From Nymphaea colorata (lineage: Eukaryota > Streptophyta > Magnoliopsida > Nymphaeales > Nymphaeaceae), in assembly GCF_008831285.2 (NCBI RefSeq), contig NC_045140.1, positions 18,350,370 to 18,414,369 of the forward strand: a stretch of DNA of 64,000 nucleotides, given 5' to 3'. Position numbers and translations under genes: made by a program. This document shows positions 34,699 through 48,595 of this stretch, piece after piece (the first letter of the stretch is position 1; every line of letters starts with the position of its first letter). The notes under the pieces were generated by a model. The model did not search any database. It worked only from the letters and a program-made list of their open reading frames with translations, and had not been told where the DNA came from.

Positions 34699-36505
34699 CA
34701 GCGGCTGTCCCACCTTACAAGCGTCGGCAAATGGATTTGCTATCTCCACAGAATGTCGTATATGTCCTTTGCTTCTCTGTTGTTATCACAATGTCTTATT
34801 TTGTTTGCTTCTATCTTATCTCTAGAAGGAAAAAACGTGTTACAGACGGCCTCTCGCCCTTTCCACTACCTGTTAAAATCGGAAATGTGATTAGTTAAAT
34901 AAGCAGTAGGTGCTGTACAACAAGGAAAGCAGTATGGTTGTATGATAATATATAAATCTTACTTGCCAAATGAATTTGTTTAAGAGGTTGCCGTGTGATC
35001 TCGATTGCAAGTACTGTTTTCTTAGATTGCACTGCTGCTAAGTCGACAAGGACATGAATAAAAAATCCTCTTCTTAGGAGTCTCATTTTAACAGTAGTCT
35101 GAACGGTGGAGATAAAACAAATGAGGCAGACCTTTTGTCTCCATCTTACACGAGCAAACCAGACAAAAAAGGGGTTTCTCCCAAAATTTTTGTGGCACCT
35201 AGTCGGATGCAGCAGAAAAGGTAAAGGAAAATTATGTCCAAGGCATTCATTTATTACTCGATCAAACGCGCCCTTGAGCCTTTAAGTTGAAGGAGATTTA
35301 AGAGATTGATGCATAAAAGAACAAACCTACATCGAATGCTAAAAGAAAGGAGAATTTCTTTTGGCCCACATAAATTGTCAAAAACCTAGCTACTAGAAGA
35401 TTCTCACATAGGAAAAAATAGAGGCCGGTTTTAAAGACAAAAAGCGGTTGGAAAAAAAAAAATTCTAGGAGAGTGTAATCAAATAAAGGATTAAGACGAT
35501 CAAACTGGTCCCAATTCATAAGGCCAGTGATCTCCAATCGCTCAATGGATCAGCACCGTGCACACTTGCTCACCCTTAAGCCGGGATATTGCTAAAATGC
35601 TTCAGACCCATTATTGAGTGACGTAGAGGGCTTGACGTTTCAAACTGTATTGGTTCTGCTGATCCAACTCCTTTCTTTTGGGCTGTCCTTTCGTCCCTGT
35701 TTTTCTGTTTTCCACTGCTAAGGCGTCGTTTGATGGCAAAGGATTTTTTTGAGTGGAGATTTTTTCAAGGAAAAAAATGCAAGGAAAGTGTACGATAAGA
35801 AAATTTTAACTTTTTTCAAATCAAATTTCAGATCTGCTGCTCCTGAGATGGAAAGCGACGACAAGTGGTAGTGATGATAGCAATGGGCGAAGATAGGTTC
35901 TGCGTCAGGATTTGATCTTCAGGTACAGAGGCAGATATTCCTTAAGCCAAATCAGACCTTCATTATCAGGTAGCGGTCAAATTCCAGGTTCATTTTACTA
36001 TCGGTGGTCCTGTTGATTTAGGTCGACATCCATAAGGAAGGAGGGAGGACCAAGGATGAGTGAGCTGACCAGGTGTCCTTATAGGGATGCAGAATTCAAA
36101 AGAATCAAAACTAGTATTGATCGAAATCTATACAGCCAAAAAAACTAAATCCTCAAAACCATATCCTATTTCCTATACATTTTGATGCGAAGTGTATATA
36201 ATACACATTGTCAATAATATCGCTTACATCTTATCCGTTACTTTTACAAGGAACAGCATCTCAGATAAGGAAAAAAGAGCCAAGGAAAAAGATGTAATAT
36301 ATGCATGTTACAGAAAAAAGAAAACGGATACTGCATGCTTTAGCCGTCCCCGCAAGACACTGTTCCTGCAAAATTTAGAATACTTGTCACTACCTCCTGT
36401 AGCTATTAACATAACATTCATTGCAGCACAATATAATGAGTATTTGTTGACCGTATGATACAAATCATGCGTCGTCCAATAAGCAACTGGCCACCCGAAA
36501 GAACT
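34699..36505. other. Convergent 3' intergenic region, copy 2
   Basis: This is the counterpart of 2225-3932. The extra segment near 35720-35830 starts with GGCGTCGTTTGATGGCAAAG, a style of end seen in small hAT-like plant elements. I could not define terminal repeats. Confidence 0.5.
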
Positions 36506-39500
36506 TCACATTCTACAAGCGTCATTTTCACATGCATCCACCTGAAAGCAGAGTCCACAGTTGGTAATTCCAAATATAGCAACGGAACAAGTCAATAACA
36601 CCATATTTCATCTAACATATTGGTCCGAAGCAAAGCTAGAACGGATACTTCTTGAAAGGGCAAATAGTCTACAAATTTGATTGAACTGGACACCCTCAGT
36701 TGAACATTTGCCGACCATTGATGCTTAATCTTTGGCTAAGAAAACATGGAGCAAAGAAGCATTTCCAAAGTAAAAGTGGAGAACAGATTATCAATGTAAT
36801 CATAATATAACCTAGACATAACCGATTGCGAAACAAGTGGCCAAGGATTATTTAAGAGGTCATGGTAAGTTCCATCCTTCAGTTTTCCAATTCCAGTGCA
36901 ACTAAGAGGCTTATGGCTTCCTTCTATTCAACTTATCAGCAAATATTTGTGTGATGTGAATCTCAAGCCTAAGAGTCAAATTGGTATGAAGGCTTAAGCC
37001 AAAGAAGAATGGGTCACCTCTGAAACCAACCTCCTGGTGGGTAAGCCACCTCTTTTTATTACAAAGGAATCAGCAGACAAGAAAAAATGCATTTCAAGCA
37101 GCTCCTATTGTGTCACTTCATTATGAAAACAATCAAGCATCTCCTAATCCAACACATAAAATATATATCATGTGAATGTCCATGAGTTTGTGGTACACAT
37201 GAGATATGACTGCCATATTCCTGAGATATCAACAACTTCATTGGCGCTATTTTGAACTTATATTTTAATATCGACCACCACCAATGATGGCAATTTTTCA
37301 TCACATAAATACTGGCATTTGTATTCCATAATTGTCACAACAACTTAAATGAGATACATGATACAGTACAGAACCAAAAAAGGTACATGGATCAAAGTAT
37401 AAGATGTTCTGCAGGTTACAACTTTATACTCAGTGCAAGTTAGGATCTTGTTATAACAGCCTACAACACATTATTTTATGGGTAGAGCAACAAGGCCAAA
37501 TTTTTCAAAAAAATCTTCAATATAACTAGTATATAATTGGATATAATACAGCAGGAACAGGACACACATGAAAAAACAGCTGACCAGTATACGAGCATAT
37601 CAACATTACTTAAGAGGTACAAGAATATGGAAAGAGATAGTGTTTCTCAAGATAAATAAAGTGATGGATTTGTGACGAAAAGAAAAGCGGATACCTAGAT
37701 AAAAAGGTTGCAGTTTTGCACCTCAAACCTAAAAGAAAGCAAAGATACAGGAACTACGTTGAAACCACGTAATCATCCTTCTAAGGACTACCGAGAAGAC
37801 ACCCAGCACAATATTGGGCACGTACCATCTTTTTCCTCCTTTCTTCCAAAACCTTCTCCAGAGGTGGTCGACCTTCAACAACAGAAAAACATCTTCAGGA
37901 TTCTTCAATATTCAAGAAAACAAGTGCCTAACATTTTTCCCATTTGCTTAATGCAACTCATGAAATGTGTTAACAGAAATTTGGTGGTGATGAGAAAAGT
38001 CTAAAAGATGAATCATGGTGCACCAACTATAGGTCTACCTCATGGATCTTATTGGTAAATTTTCTAAACCAACATTTGACAAAGTTATAATTTTGTTAAG
38101 TGGTGTGCACAACATGGCTTATGTAAACTTATTAGTTACGTTTTCCATTGATATGAATTATGTTTGCAGTAAAGGAATGGCTCCAACATATGAAATTCAG
38201 AGCAATTTCATTTATCACACGAGGAAAATAAGATGTATGCAGAACAGTTGAAGAATAGAAAGATGACTGACAGATTATGTAATTAAGACAAGTAGATTAT
38301 AGTGATGTAGAAGTTCACATTACAGCTCCTGCAAACATTAAAAATATTTTCCCAGTAGTATGGACAGAATGCTGAAGGAATGAAACGTTATTTTCAGATT
38401 ATTGGCAAAACATATACAAACAAGGTGTTGGGAGAATGTTCTACCTGTAATTTGCAGACGGTATTTGGCCCAAACACCATAAATTGCATCTGCTATGCTT
38501 GCAATCTGCAAAAAAAGAAAAAAAAAAGGCACCACGCTCATGGCGCATTGAGAAAAGATACTAATGCATCTAAAGTAATTGTGCTCTACATAAGGTAAGT
38601 GTCATTGGTACAATGACATATATGTCAAGCAAAAGCAAGTTAGTCCAAGAGTCAAATGAAACTCTTGACAGCCACAAACCATTACAAGTATCTGGTAATG
38701 TAGAAACCAGCAATGACATACCGGTTCATACTTTGTGATGGCGTAAACCCATCCAAGTCCAACTTCCTCGTACAGTCTTCTAAATGCCTGCATAACATTG
38801 TTAATTAATTAAGATGACAGTGTTAAATTTATTTACATGGATTGCTTTATTTTTTGTGCCAGCGAGTGTGCATGAAAAGAATATTTTAATGAAGGCAATG
38901 GGCCAGGTGTAAATAATAGTGCAAGTTCTATAAACTCAATCTGAACTCAAACGTGGTATGTCTACTAAAGATAAAAAATATGAATTACGTGTTTTTGATG
39001 TAAGAACAGGAGTATAAGACATCGGATTTTCAAATACTACAGGGTGTTGATTTCTGATGAACTGGAATAGCACACTTGCTACAATTGCCTTTAGTAGAAA
39101 AATCATTTACGTAGATCACATATGCAAGGATCAAGCTATTAATGACAAGATACAGTGTTAGTCATAATGGCTTAACATAAGAAATTTTAAGATGATAATT
39201 ATTTAATTTATTTTATATATTTGAAATGTTGAACAAACTAGTGAGAATCAGCTGATGAGCTAGATAAATAACATTACAAAGACATAAAGAAGCAGAAAGT
39301 GGCCAGAGGTAAAGATGACAACATACAGCAACATCAGTTAGTACAGTTCCATCATATGAGATGGCATGAATTCTCCCCATGACCTACAGACAAAAGGAAA
39401 CCATTTTAATTGCTCATTAAAATTAAATATAGAAGCATGGAAAGGTATACCAATATAAAAGCATTAACTGTATTTTCTGGTTAATGCAGAATCTCACATC

Positions 39501-42079
39501 AATCAATTTAGTTACAACGGCTAAAATGGATGCCAGTGTTCAAGGCCAATAGATAGCTCATTGGTATATACAGTGGCCTGGCAGTGAACACAAAACTTAA
39601 GTTGTTTATTCATGACCAACAAGCAAAATTGAACGGTAAACTGTGAGTCCAAAAGTGCCTCAAATTGCACAAACTCACGAACCATATACTATGACCAAAG
39701 AAATTAAAGAGAACTAATGCAAAAGAAAAAAATAAAGAGGTCTAAAGCACCCATAGCCGCAACCTAGTTCCGGAATCATCTAGTGACAATTTTATAATAC
39801 TGACTTCAATTTGTCACCTATGGCAAAGCATCATTCATATAAACAAATGCTGCATCTGTGATTCTTTAGCAGCACATCCCAGTCTCAGCTTCTAGGTAAA
39901 ACAGGATTGCCTAGTTTCATGCAAGACAATAAGTTCTCTTTACTATAATCATGGGGAACTAGATGGAGCTAGGGCAGCTTATAGCATTAGATAACTAACA
40001 TTAGGACGGAATAACAAATATTTACCACTTTCAGGCTTCTTATTAGAAAACGATACTAAATAAGTTTCAAGGTACTCATTTCTCCTATTTATTGTTTTCA
40101 TATTTTACTGCTGAAAATACCAGATGAATAAAATGGCATCAAGCAGCAGAGAGAAGTTCGACTACAGTTACATACAGTCTTGTAGTCTAGTCCTTCATTT
40201 TCTTCAGGGGAGTAATTGCTTGAGCTAATGTCCACAAACTTGATAGTCCCAAAACGCTCATTCTGCTCCTTCAGCATATTGACCTGATTATTTAAACAAT
40301 TGATTCATACAACTCAAACTTGAAGTCAAAGGTTATAGAATGAAAATATGATATTAAGCAGATCTCTTCTAAAATATTAAGCAGATCTCTTTCGTCTCAT
40401 GATAATGAAAGCAAGCAATTGTTGTAGGCCAGGGGCAAGAACTAAAATCAAAAGTATGAGCTACAAGGCAAATTCACTTTGCAGCTTTATTTTAGCCCAG
40501 GAAAAGGCTTCAGAGGAGGCCAGAGTTTCCTATCATAGCAAGCACTAAGCCTTCATCCAATCTCCCAGTGCTTTTCAGGCCAAGCCTTTCAAGTTGAAAG
40601 CTCGGAAGCATTACCATGAGCTGGCCAACATGCTATAGATGTATTTCTCTATGAGACGACCTTGCTATTTTATATAGTTATTCAATTGCTACTTGCAAGG
40701 TCTTACAAGCCTTGCAGCAGAATTCCAAAACAAGCTGTTCAATATGAAATTATGAATTCAAAAGTTTCACCTTCTTATAAAGCCAATAGATCAAAACCAG
40801 TCTGTTTTGACAAACAAGCAGACCCACAGGATACATCAAATTTGCAAAAAAAAAAGAAAAAAGAGGGGAAATTCATGAGATCGCCAAGTGAGTGATTCTT
40901 GAATATGTGAATGTGACAAAGAATTAATCTTTTCATACAAAAAATACTTGCATATAATCAACTGATGGTCGGTGCTAGAACTGCATTATCCACCAGCTGT
41001 AACCATATTATCCAGCTTGTAACGTTTGGATCTCCCACCCAAAAGTGTGTCAAAGATCTTAGTTAAAGCTGACACATGAGGATGCTCAACTGCAATCGCC
41101 TCATGATTCTTCTTTTGAAACTTAGATACCTTCCACAATGGATCCAGAGAACTTAACCAAGCAGAACTTGTGTGATCATTAAATGAGTTTCTATGCTGTA
41201 TGATGTGCATGAGTATTACTAGTTTGGTCAGAATAAGTTCACTCAAGTTTTCTGGGACTTGAGCCTGCAATGATAAAATGTGTCTGAGACTTTGTTTCTG
41301 TGCAGTTACATCGTCATTGTGAGCCTACCTTAGACAAAGTATAAGGTGATATCCTGAGGATATGAACGGGCAAAGATCTGCTAGAGTAGATACTAGATAC
41401 ATGAAAACATACAATAGCTAATAAAAATGTATCATCGTTGAAGTCTGGAGATACAAGCCTTTACACATACAGTTAGATTCAGCAGAAATGGATGTTCCAA
41501 AAATGTTGAACAAAAGCAGATGAATAGTTAAACAGTTCAAAGGATTCAACTTGAGATTAAATCCACTAAAATTGACCTCACGCATGCATAACGGGCATTC
41601 CCCATCATAGAGCATCTTGATTCTCCATTTCTCAGATGGTTTCTCTTGCTCTTTCTCCAACACTTTCTGAGCAGAAGATGTGTCACTATGCACTGCAGAA
41701 ATCTTATATTTGGCACCTGTTGTAAAGGGTATACAAGGAAAATAGTACCAAATAGATCAAGAACCAAAGCAAATACACCTGACACCCTGTTTAAGGGAAT
41801 AAAGCAAATTTCACGATGAATGAACCAGCAATTGGCTGAAACACAATTAAATTTTCACACGCACTTAAGAAATCCTATACTTGGCACATGTTATAAAGGT
41901 ATGACTGTACAAGTACCATTCTGATACAAGTAAAGTTAGGACAGATAATTCAAGAATCAAAGCAAATGCACCTGATACCTTATCTGTCAATCAGTGAATA
42001 AAGCAATTTTTTATGATATGATTGACAAAAGCAGCGATTAGCTTAGATACACACACACACACAGACACACACAGATACA

Positions 42080-42172
<93 letters not shown>

Positions 42173-42396
42173 AAAAAAAACTAGTAGGTGCTAGATATTT
42201 AGATGTTAAACGGATAAGGAACAAGCTCAATTCTTTATCATTTGTAGATCAGCGGTTGAAAGAAAATGTTGCAAGCTAATACTATATGATGAAAATGATG
42301 CATCACCATTTTCTTCTTGTTACCCCCGATTTCGAAAAAAATCAAGAGTTGAAATTGTTCTTATCTATCTAGCATCTGAGAGTCTAATACCTACAA

Positions 42397-42481
<85 letters not shown>

Positions 42482-43047
42482 AGAGAGACGGAAGCACACA
42501 GTTATATTGTCTTCTTATTATATTTCTCTTTCCTCGGTTCCCCCTCCACCGTCATATTGAGGTATCAGCCCGTTGAGATTAAAATGTACAAAATCAGTGG
42601 ACTAACATATGCCAAAGCAATTCGCTTATAGAATACAAGAAAATAGTTTAATTGAATTTTAATTTGGAGTTTCTTCATTTTCAGGGTTCCCCTGAATCCA
42701 TGATCGCATGATGAGAATGCAGCCCCCACCCCCAAGATTACTTGTTAACGCTAGCAATAAAATGAACCGACAAAGAATACCACAGGCAGTAGTAGCTCCC
42801 AACAATCGTAAAACCAACCATCACAAAACGATACAGAACCAAAAAGGACTGTATCGTGCTCAAAATTTTAACGAAGAAAATAAATAAAATTAAAATAAAT
42901 AACATGGAAGGAAGAAGAGGTAGCCTTACCAGGCCAGTGGCGATAACCAACGTTGGCGAGAAGAGGAGAGGGTAAGTTCAGGTGATGAGGGGTCGAGTTA
43001 AGGAAGAAGCTACCAGATTTTCGTAAGCACATCACCCTTGACACCAT
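36506..43047 (-). CDS. DUF393/DCC thiol-disulfide oxidoreductase-like protein (copy 2, intact)
   Basis: This is a 210-residue protein of the DCC family (DUF393), a group named for a conserved Asp and two Cys and predicted to act as thiol-disulfide oxidoreductases. Eight coding exons close in phase: 42930-43047, 41577-41716, 40176-40283, 39327-39383, 38722-38787, 38445-38505, 37826-37872 and 36506-36541. The first about 40 residues are basic and Ser/Leu-rich, like an organellar transit peptide. The signature YDGECPLC places Asp77, Cys80 and Cys83. Then come FGTIKFVDISS, AFRRLYEEVGLGWVYAITKY and VWAKYRLQITGRP, all contiguous with Arabidopsis At5g50100 as I know it. The exon 2 donor (GAG|GTCAAT) is non-consensus but keeps the frame. 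The C-terminus ends in a two-Cys tail, VDACENDACRM. Its upstream flank differs from that of the decayed copy. Confidence 0.9.
42048..42168. repeat. (AC)n(AT)n(GT)n microsatellite, copy 2 intron 1
   Basis: AC repeats, a long AT run, then GT repeats. As AC and GT are reverse complements, the whole tract can fold on itself. The copy 1 equivalent (9536-9596) lacks the GT part. Confidence 0.95.
42399..42490. repeat. (CT)n(AT)n microsatellite ending in GAGAGAG, copy 2 only
   Basis: This lies in the copy-2-specific insertion at about 42290-42596. CT repeats pass into AT repeats and end with a short GA run, so the tract is again self-complementary. Confidence 0.9.
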
Positions 43048-43119
43048 TTTCTTTCAATCACTCTCTCTACCAGATCAACGGGAAACAGTACACAAAAGCA
43101 AGCGAGGTTCAGTGGAACT

Positions 43120-45159
43120 GCACTCTTCAACGTCGCACGGATGCCTCCACACGGCGTTGGACGAAAAGGATTTTTCTTCTTGTTAACTTATGAACTTGTT
43201 TAGAGATCAATTACACGTTCTATTCTTGCCACGTTTACACGTTGTCGACTTTCCCTCTCTGGTGTTCGGATGCCGTTGGGTCTTCGAGACGGATTCAAGC
43301 CATCAAGGATGGCAGATATGCCTCCGTTGTTTAGAGATGATATAGTAGTGGCTTGATTATGGGGTGTTCATGCCTGTTAGAAGAACAAAGAAATCCTCTC
43401 TGACGTGTGGTGTCTATTCGATTGCTTCAACTGCTCCGAAATATTTCGAGCTACGTGTCCTTCTCTGCGTCATACAAAGTAATGCGCTTGATCGTGGTTC
43501 ACAGATCTCTCCCTTTTTCCCCAATCACGACCCATTTCTTTGGGTCTTTACCATGCAACATAAACGAGCCAAAAGAATTTCCACGCCTCATAGAAAACAT
43601 GTAAATGGCACCATGTTGATAAGCATGTCCTTGAATGAGTCTAAAAAAAAAGGAAAATAATGAGGTCAACTAAAGCATTAAACGTTAGCTTGTTTTTAGG
43701 GAGGGCCATAAAAACATCTTGAATGTAATTCAGTGCCTATAGATTTGATTCGTCTGGAAGTACCATCAATAAAAATCAAAACCCAGTTTACCCATACGAA
43801 GGAATTAAGATCTCATGACCCTGTGGTTGAGTCTCCTAACAACGTAGATTATATATCTCAGTAATGCACTCATATTAGAGTTGCCAATGTTCTATTTTAG
43901 AATATTGATGAGAATGCAACATTTTAAAGAAACTATGAGCCATCATATCCTCTCCCACATGAGAATTGTAATATGTCTTATGTTCTAAGTAAAAATTTTA
44001 TTAAGCGTTAAAAAAGAAAGCACAACAGAGGACTATTAACCCATCACACCCTCTTGTATGATAAATCACATACCTCATAAGCCTATGCCACTTGCTGGAG
44101 TTAAGAGGTCCTTGCGTTCAAGAAGCTTCCACTTTTATTAGTAGTAGTATTACGTTGTTAAGGGGGGAAAAACACAAAATATGGAATTACGAAATCTGCC
44201 ACCCTGTGGGTCTTGGCAAAAAAAAAAAAAATTGAAAGGCTGGAAGTTCACAAGAATTTTCACCATTTAACGAGATCATGGATGAGGCGTAATTGTTGAT
44301 ACATCGGGCCCTGCAAATATTCTGCTGACAATGGAGAGTTTTGTATGGCTTGACCAAAACAAACATATGAAAATAACAAATAATCATTTTTAACTTTCCG
44401 CTTCAGAGGAATCAACTTGTCAATGAACAAAAATTTAACAAGCACCGTTCTTAGTCCTACTTTACAGAAAAATGAATTCAGCCCCATGCTAGGTACCGTT
44501 ACATCCATCCATCATCGAAAATGCCGCCTTGTTTCTTGGTCGATGCCCAAAGAAAAGCTCCATGCCAGGTACCGTTACATCCATCCATCACCGAAAATGC
44601 CGCCTTGTTTCTTGGTCGATGCCCAAAGAGAAGCTCCATGCCAATCGCCAGGTACCGTTACATCCATCCATCGCCGAAAATGCCGCCTACTTTCTTGGTC
44701 GTTGCTCAAAGAAAAGCTTTTGATTACTGAATGGAATAATTTTCGATATGTAAAATCATAATGGCTACAAGAAAATTCAGACAACCTTGTCATAATGTTA
44801 CTCATGTTACCAACTGTAGTAGTTCAGGACTTGAATAAGAGGCATAAAGAGGATGAACCTTCAATTATATGAAAAATACGGTATTGAATTTCTATTACAC
44901 ACGGCACGTATTAGGTAGGCCTAGCTGGAGCAAAAAAGGGGTTAAAGATCAGCAATGGTGTACATCGTCTAGCTGATCCAAACTGCAAAAAGGCCCACTA
45001 ATCTAATACAGGACAGCTCAAATGAGCAAACTAAGCTTAATAAGGGCCTTACCCAGAGGGTTCAGGACCAGGTTTTCCTTTGATTTGGTCGAAAAGAAAA
45101 AACTAAAATTTGTTAGTGCTTAATTGACAGCTGTGGCTCTACAAAATTCAACTTGAGGT
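43120..45159. other. Intergenic; probable promoter side of DCC copy 2
   Basis: This sequence has no counterpart upstream of DCC copy 1. It holds the 76-83-bp tandem repeat at 44491-44719. The ORFs at 43364 and 43407 show no recognisable domain. The first few hundred bases should include the DCC copy 2 promoter. Confidence 0.5.
44491..44719. repeat. Tandem repeat, three units of 76-83 bp
   Basis: Units start at 44491, 44567 and 44650, each with AGGTACCGTTACATCCATCC, followed by cgaaaatgccgcct and a block containing ttcttggtcg. Unit 2 carries a 7-bp insertion at its end. Open frames across it (44417-44761) are a by-product of the repetition. Confidence 0.9.
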
Positions 45160-48100
45160 TTAGTGCGGAGAGCTAATCTGCAAGTTGCTTGCATTAGTCG
45201 GTTCAAAATATCCACTAACGTGCTTCAAATGTGGGAACCTGGGCCTTGTTACGCAAATCCATTGTCTTGGAGCATTTTGATTTTCAGCAGCAATAGGTAC
45301 ATGCCAACTCCCACATACCGATTCCTGCAACTCCAGAGAAGACATTTTCCTTGTGAATTTACTAAGCAATAATCGCTCAAAGACAAGCATTGAAGATTAT
45401 TAAGGATAAAGCAACTATAGCACGAAGGAAGGAAAACTAGACTAAGAAAATATTGATCACCTGGATAACTGTTGAATATGGCAGTGGCATCTGAAACTTG
45501 AGTCGCCTAGATGCAGACAGCCGAACCTGCAAAACATAAGGTAATCACTAGGCTACTATCTCAGGAAGAATAATTCAGTAACGTAATAATTTTAACATTC
45601 AATTGAACAGAAAAAAAGTGGATACAGGAACCATATAATTGGAAACTATAACTTATAAGCAAACATCAAAATAGTACACAGACTTCACAAAGATGTAGCA
45701 CAACTATGGTTTTCCCCTTCTTTCCTTCTTCAGAGGGCAATTAATGATGTTCATTCGTTCACCCATAAAGTTGGTTTTACCTGGGCTTATATGCTCCATT
45801 TAATAAAGAAAAAGTTTAGATAAGCACATGAGGGAAATATTTTTGTTAGCGCAGTAGGAAGGCTCCTCCATCAAGTTGATCATGTTCAGAAATGGAAAAA
45901 AAAAGTTCCAAACATTTACCAGAACCGTGCATGCACAAGAGAGAGAGAGAGAGGATATCAAACATAACCTAGAGCAAAATCTTATACCATACAAATCATA
46001 ACCCCTTTTGCATTGAAGCTATAGGATGCAGAGGTCTAAAGGAAGACCATTTTTAATAATTCAACCATTGTCCCGCGTAAGATGTCAACATGGCAATTCA
46101 CATCAGCCTAAGGAGCAGATTGACTATTGGGTACCAAGATCACCAACTGTGAGACCTTTCATAATCAACTAAATTAACTAGTGAAGCCCAAAGAATTTCT
46201 AAAATTGTAGATGCTTGTATAAGAACAAAACGAGATATTCCAGAAAGAAGAAACAAATGCATGGGCCCTTAAATAGAAGGCATAACATAAAATATGTAAC
46301 CATTTAAGAATGGTGATAGAAATTCAGACAGAGGTTTGTCTGCCATGATCTAACGACAAGCTTCACAAGACTACTTGTAGAAAACTAGGCAAAAAAATCT
46401 AGGACCAATATAAGGTGCAAGTACAACCCTCAGACGTAGACTTATCCCAGTGGTTAATACAAGATTAATGAACTAACCTGATGTCTTTCTTTCCATGTTG
46501 GAAAAAAACTTTTTCCTAGTAGTTGGAACAAATGATCCCGCATTTCATCGTTTGTAACAAGCAGACAACGACAACTAACAGCTGCATATAACCAATACCT
46601 GGTCAACATATTCCAAACAACAATCAGTTATATATGATGGGAACAAACAAAAGAACAAATCAATCATAAGTCACGGCACAATCTATAATCATCTCAAACA
46701 CACAAGCGATCTACAAACTGCAGATAAACACATATAGAAGCAAATATACATGGCGCTTAAATAGGTTGGGGTTTAGAGCAAACCAGTCATCATTCGAACC
46801 AACAGGGGTAGTATAGATTGCACGGGACCTCCTCCAGCTTTCTATCAGATGTTTGATTTCCGGTCTATCCACAGCATCACCCTTTAGGTGCCAGCTGTGC
46901 AAAATAACAAGCGGTAATTTCTTTGAAGGACTCATTTTATGTAAGGCATTTACAACAGAATTCAGCTGCCACGAAATTGAAAGAATTGTATCAGAAACTA
47001 AAAGATTTCAAATTTTGCTATTTGATCCAGCCACAAAGGAGGTTGTAAATTTTGGAACGCCTCTTACCCGAGAGAAACTAGAAACGTGTAAACCTGGTTT
47101 GAAGTGTCCCATATTGGCACCATCAATTACAGCATCAAAAGGCCCATTCTTTTCAAGCCAATCCTATAAAAAACAATCAATTGATTAGGCAAACTCAAAC
47201 TCGCCAATGACAGATGTTGCGCAGCATGTAACATTATACTGACTAGCAAATTTGCCAGAAAATCCCTTTTCACCAACTAATTAAGTTGTCCCAACTTGAG
47301 TCTCGACTTTTTAAAAAATTCTTTGGAAGTTGTGTGCTCATAATGACTTATTAATTAAAAAAAAAGAACTCTTTCTCTGCAAACTTGGTAGATGGATAGG
47401 AAATGCAAACAAAGAGCACAAACATCCATCAGTAACAACATAACTATGACGACTACCGCCAAAAAGATTAGATAACCTTGAATGGATTCAAAATCACCAG
47501 GAAGAAAAATCAGCATAGAGACTCACAATATAGAAATCCTACCTGAAATTTTGTAAAATCATTCTTAACTTGTTTTTCACAAGCCAAATCCGCAATGGAC
47601 TTTGCAAAGTTCTCTGTCTCACGTGGGTCGATGTCAATGGTTACCAGTCTCTCCCCACAAACCTTGCAGACACCCTTCTCGCTGATCTTCGACTTTGCGA
47701 CCTTCCAGTCTCCCTTCCCCAACCAACCTTTCCCATGCCAACCACCTCCCCCCTCAACAATCCCCATCCTAACCTCCTCTGTGTCGCAATTTTCCACCCC
47801 CACCTTGGCAGCTGCCTTGCTGCGGAACCACCTCTCTAAGATCTCTGCTGTTGACTCAGATATCACCCACACTGCCCTTCTCAATCTATGTAAAATTGAG
47901 TAAACCTTGTCTCCTCTCCCAGCCTCAGAGCTTGCCTGCAGAAGTGCAGCAAGCTCACTCTCTTCTGGTACAATCCCAAAGTTCAGCATATACTCATCAA
48001 CCTCATAGGCCTTCTCCACCTTCCCAAGCCTGCAGAAACCGTATAATGCTGGGCCAAATGAGCGGAGACGTGGTGTGAGCCCATAATCAGTCATTTGCTT

Positions 48101-48595
48101 AAGAAGGTTGAAGGCAAGATCAAAGTCGCCCTTCTCAGCAGCAAGGCGGGTAAGGTTAGTGATGGTTGCTTCATTTGGGGGCACGCCATCAGCACGCATA
48201 CGGTCGTAGATCTCAAATCCTCGATCAACCCAGCTGCCTAGGGAGGTGGGGAGAGAGCAGAGGTACAGAAGGGAGTTATAGTGGTAACTGCAAAGGCGGA
48301 CACCTGCTACACGGGCCTCGTCGAAGAGGGAAAAAGCAGAGGCAACGTCACGATTCTCTGAGCATACTTCAAGGCGTTGACGGAGGGTATTCTCCGGCGA
48401 CTCGAAGCGGGGCTTATTCTGCCGCCGGAACGACCTAGAGGTAACAGCAGCTAAGAAGAGAGAAGCAGACGGAATAACCGTGGCAGCATATTGGTGACGG
48501 TGGCATGGGGCACGCTGGAGCGAAGACAAGATGGACAGACATCTGAAGAAGGGATTGATTCGAATTGCTGAGCAGGTAAGCTGCCCAAGCAGCAT
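45160..48595 (-). CDS. PRORP: Proteinaceous RNase P (PRORP)
   Basis: This is a protein-only RNase P that removes 5' leaders from tRNA precursors in organelles and/or the nucleus. Six coding exons close in phase: 47543-48595, 47068-47163, 46784-46965, 46478-46598, 45461-45526 and 45160-45324. They give 560 residues, close to Arabidopsis PRORP1. The N-terminal about 60 residues are basic and Arg/Ser-rich, like a mitochondrial/plastid presequence. PPR-like repeats follow (for example GFEIYDRMRADGVPPNEATI). The zinc site uses Cys310 and Cys313 (CKVC) with the His in GSWHVP and the Cys in QWICV. The NYN metallonuclease domain has Asp365 (IDGANMG), Asp442/Asp443 (SNDDWYWLYAA) and Asp461 (VTNDEMRDH). 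A good donor, CCA|GTAAGT, at 49160 suggests a 5'-UTR intron and transcription start beyond 49200. The gene appears intact. Confidence 0.95.

Larger units (their letters stand above)
32639..43119. repeat. Segmental duplication, copy 2
   Basis: This is the direct copy of 1-10326. Insertions specific to this copy include about 100 bp near 35720-35830 and about 300 bp near 42290-42596, which contains a (CT)n(AT)n microsatellite. Both genes are intact here. The right boundary is 72 bp upstream of the DCC start codon. Confidence 0.95.

Noticed and set aside
42048-42168. CRISPR-like or satellite array
   Set aside because: It is a simple dinucleotide microsatellite with no spacers.
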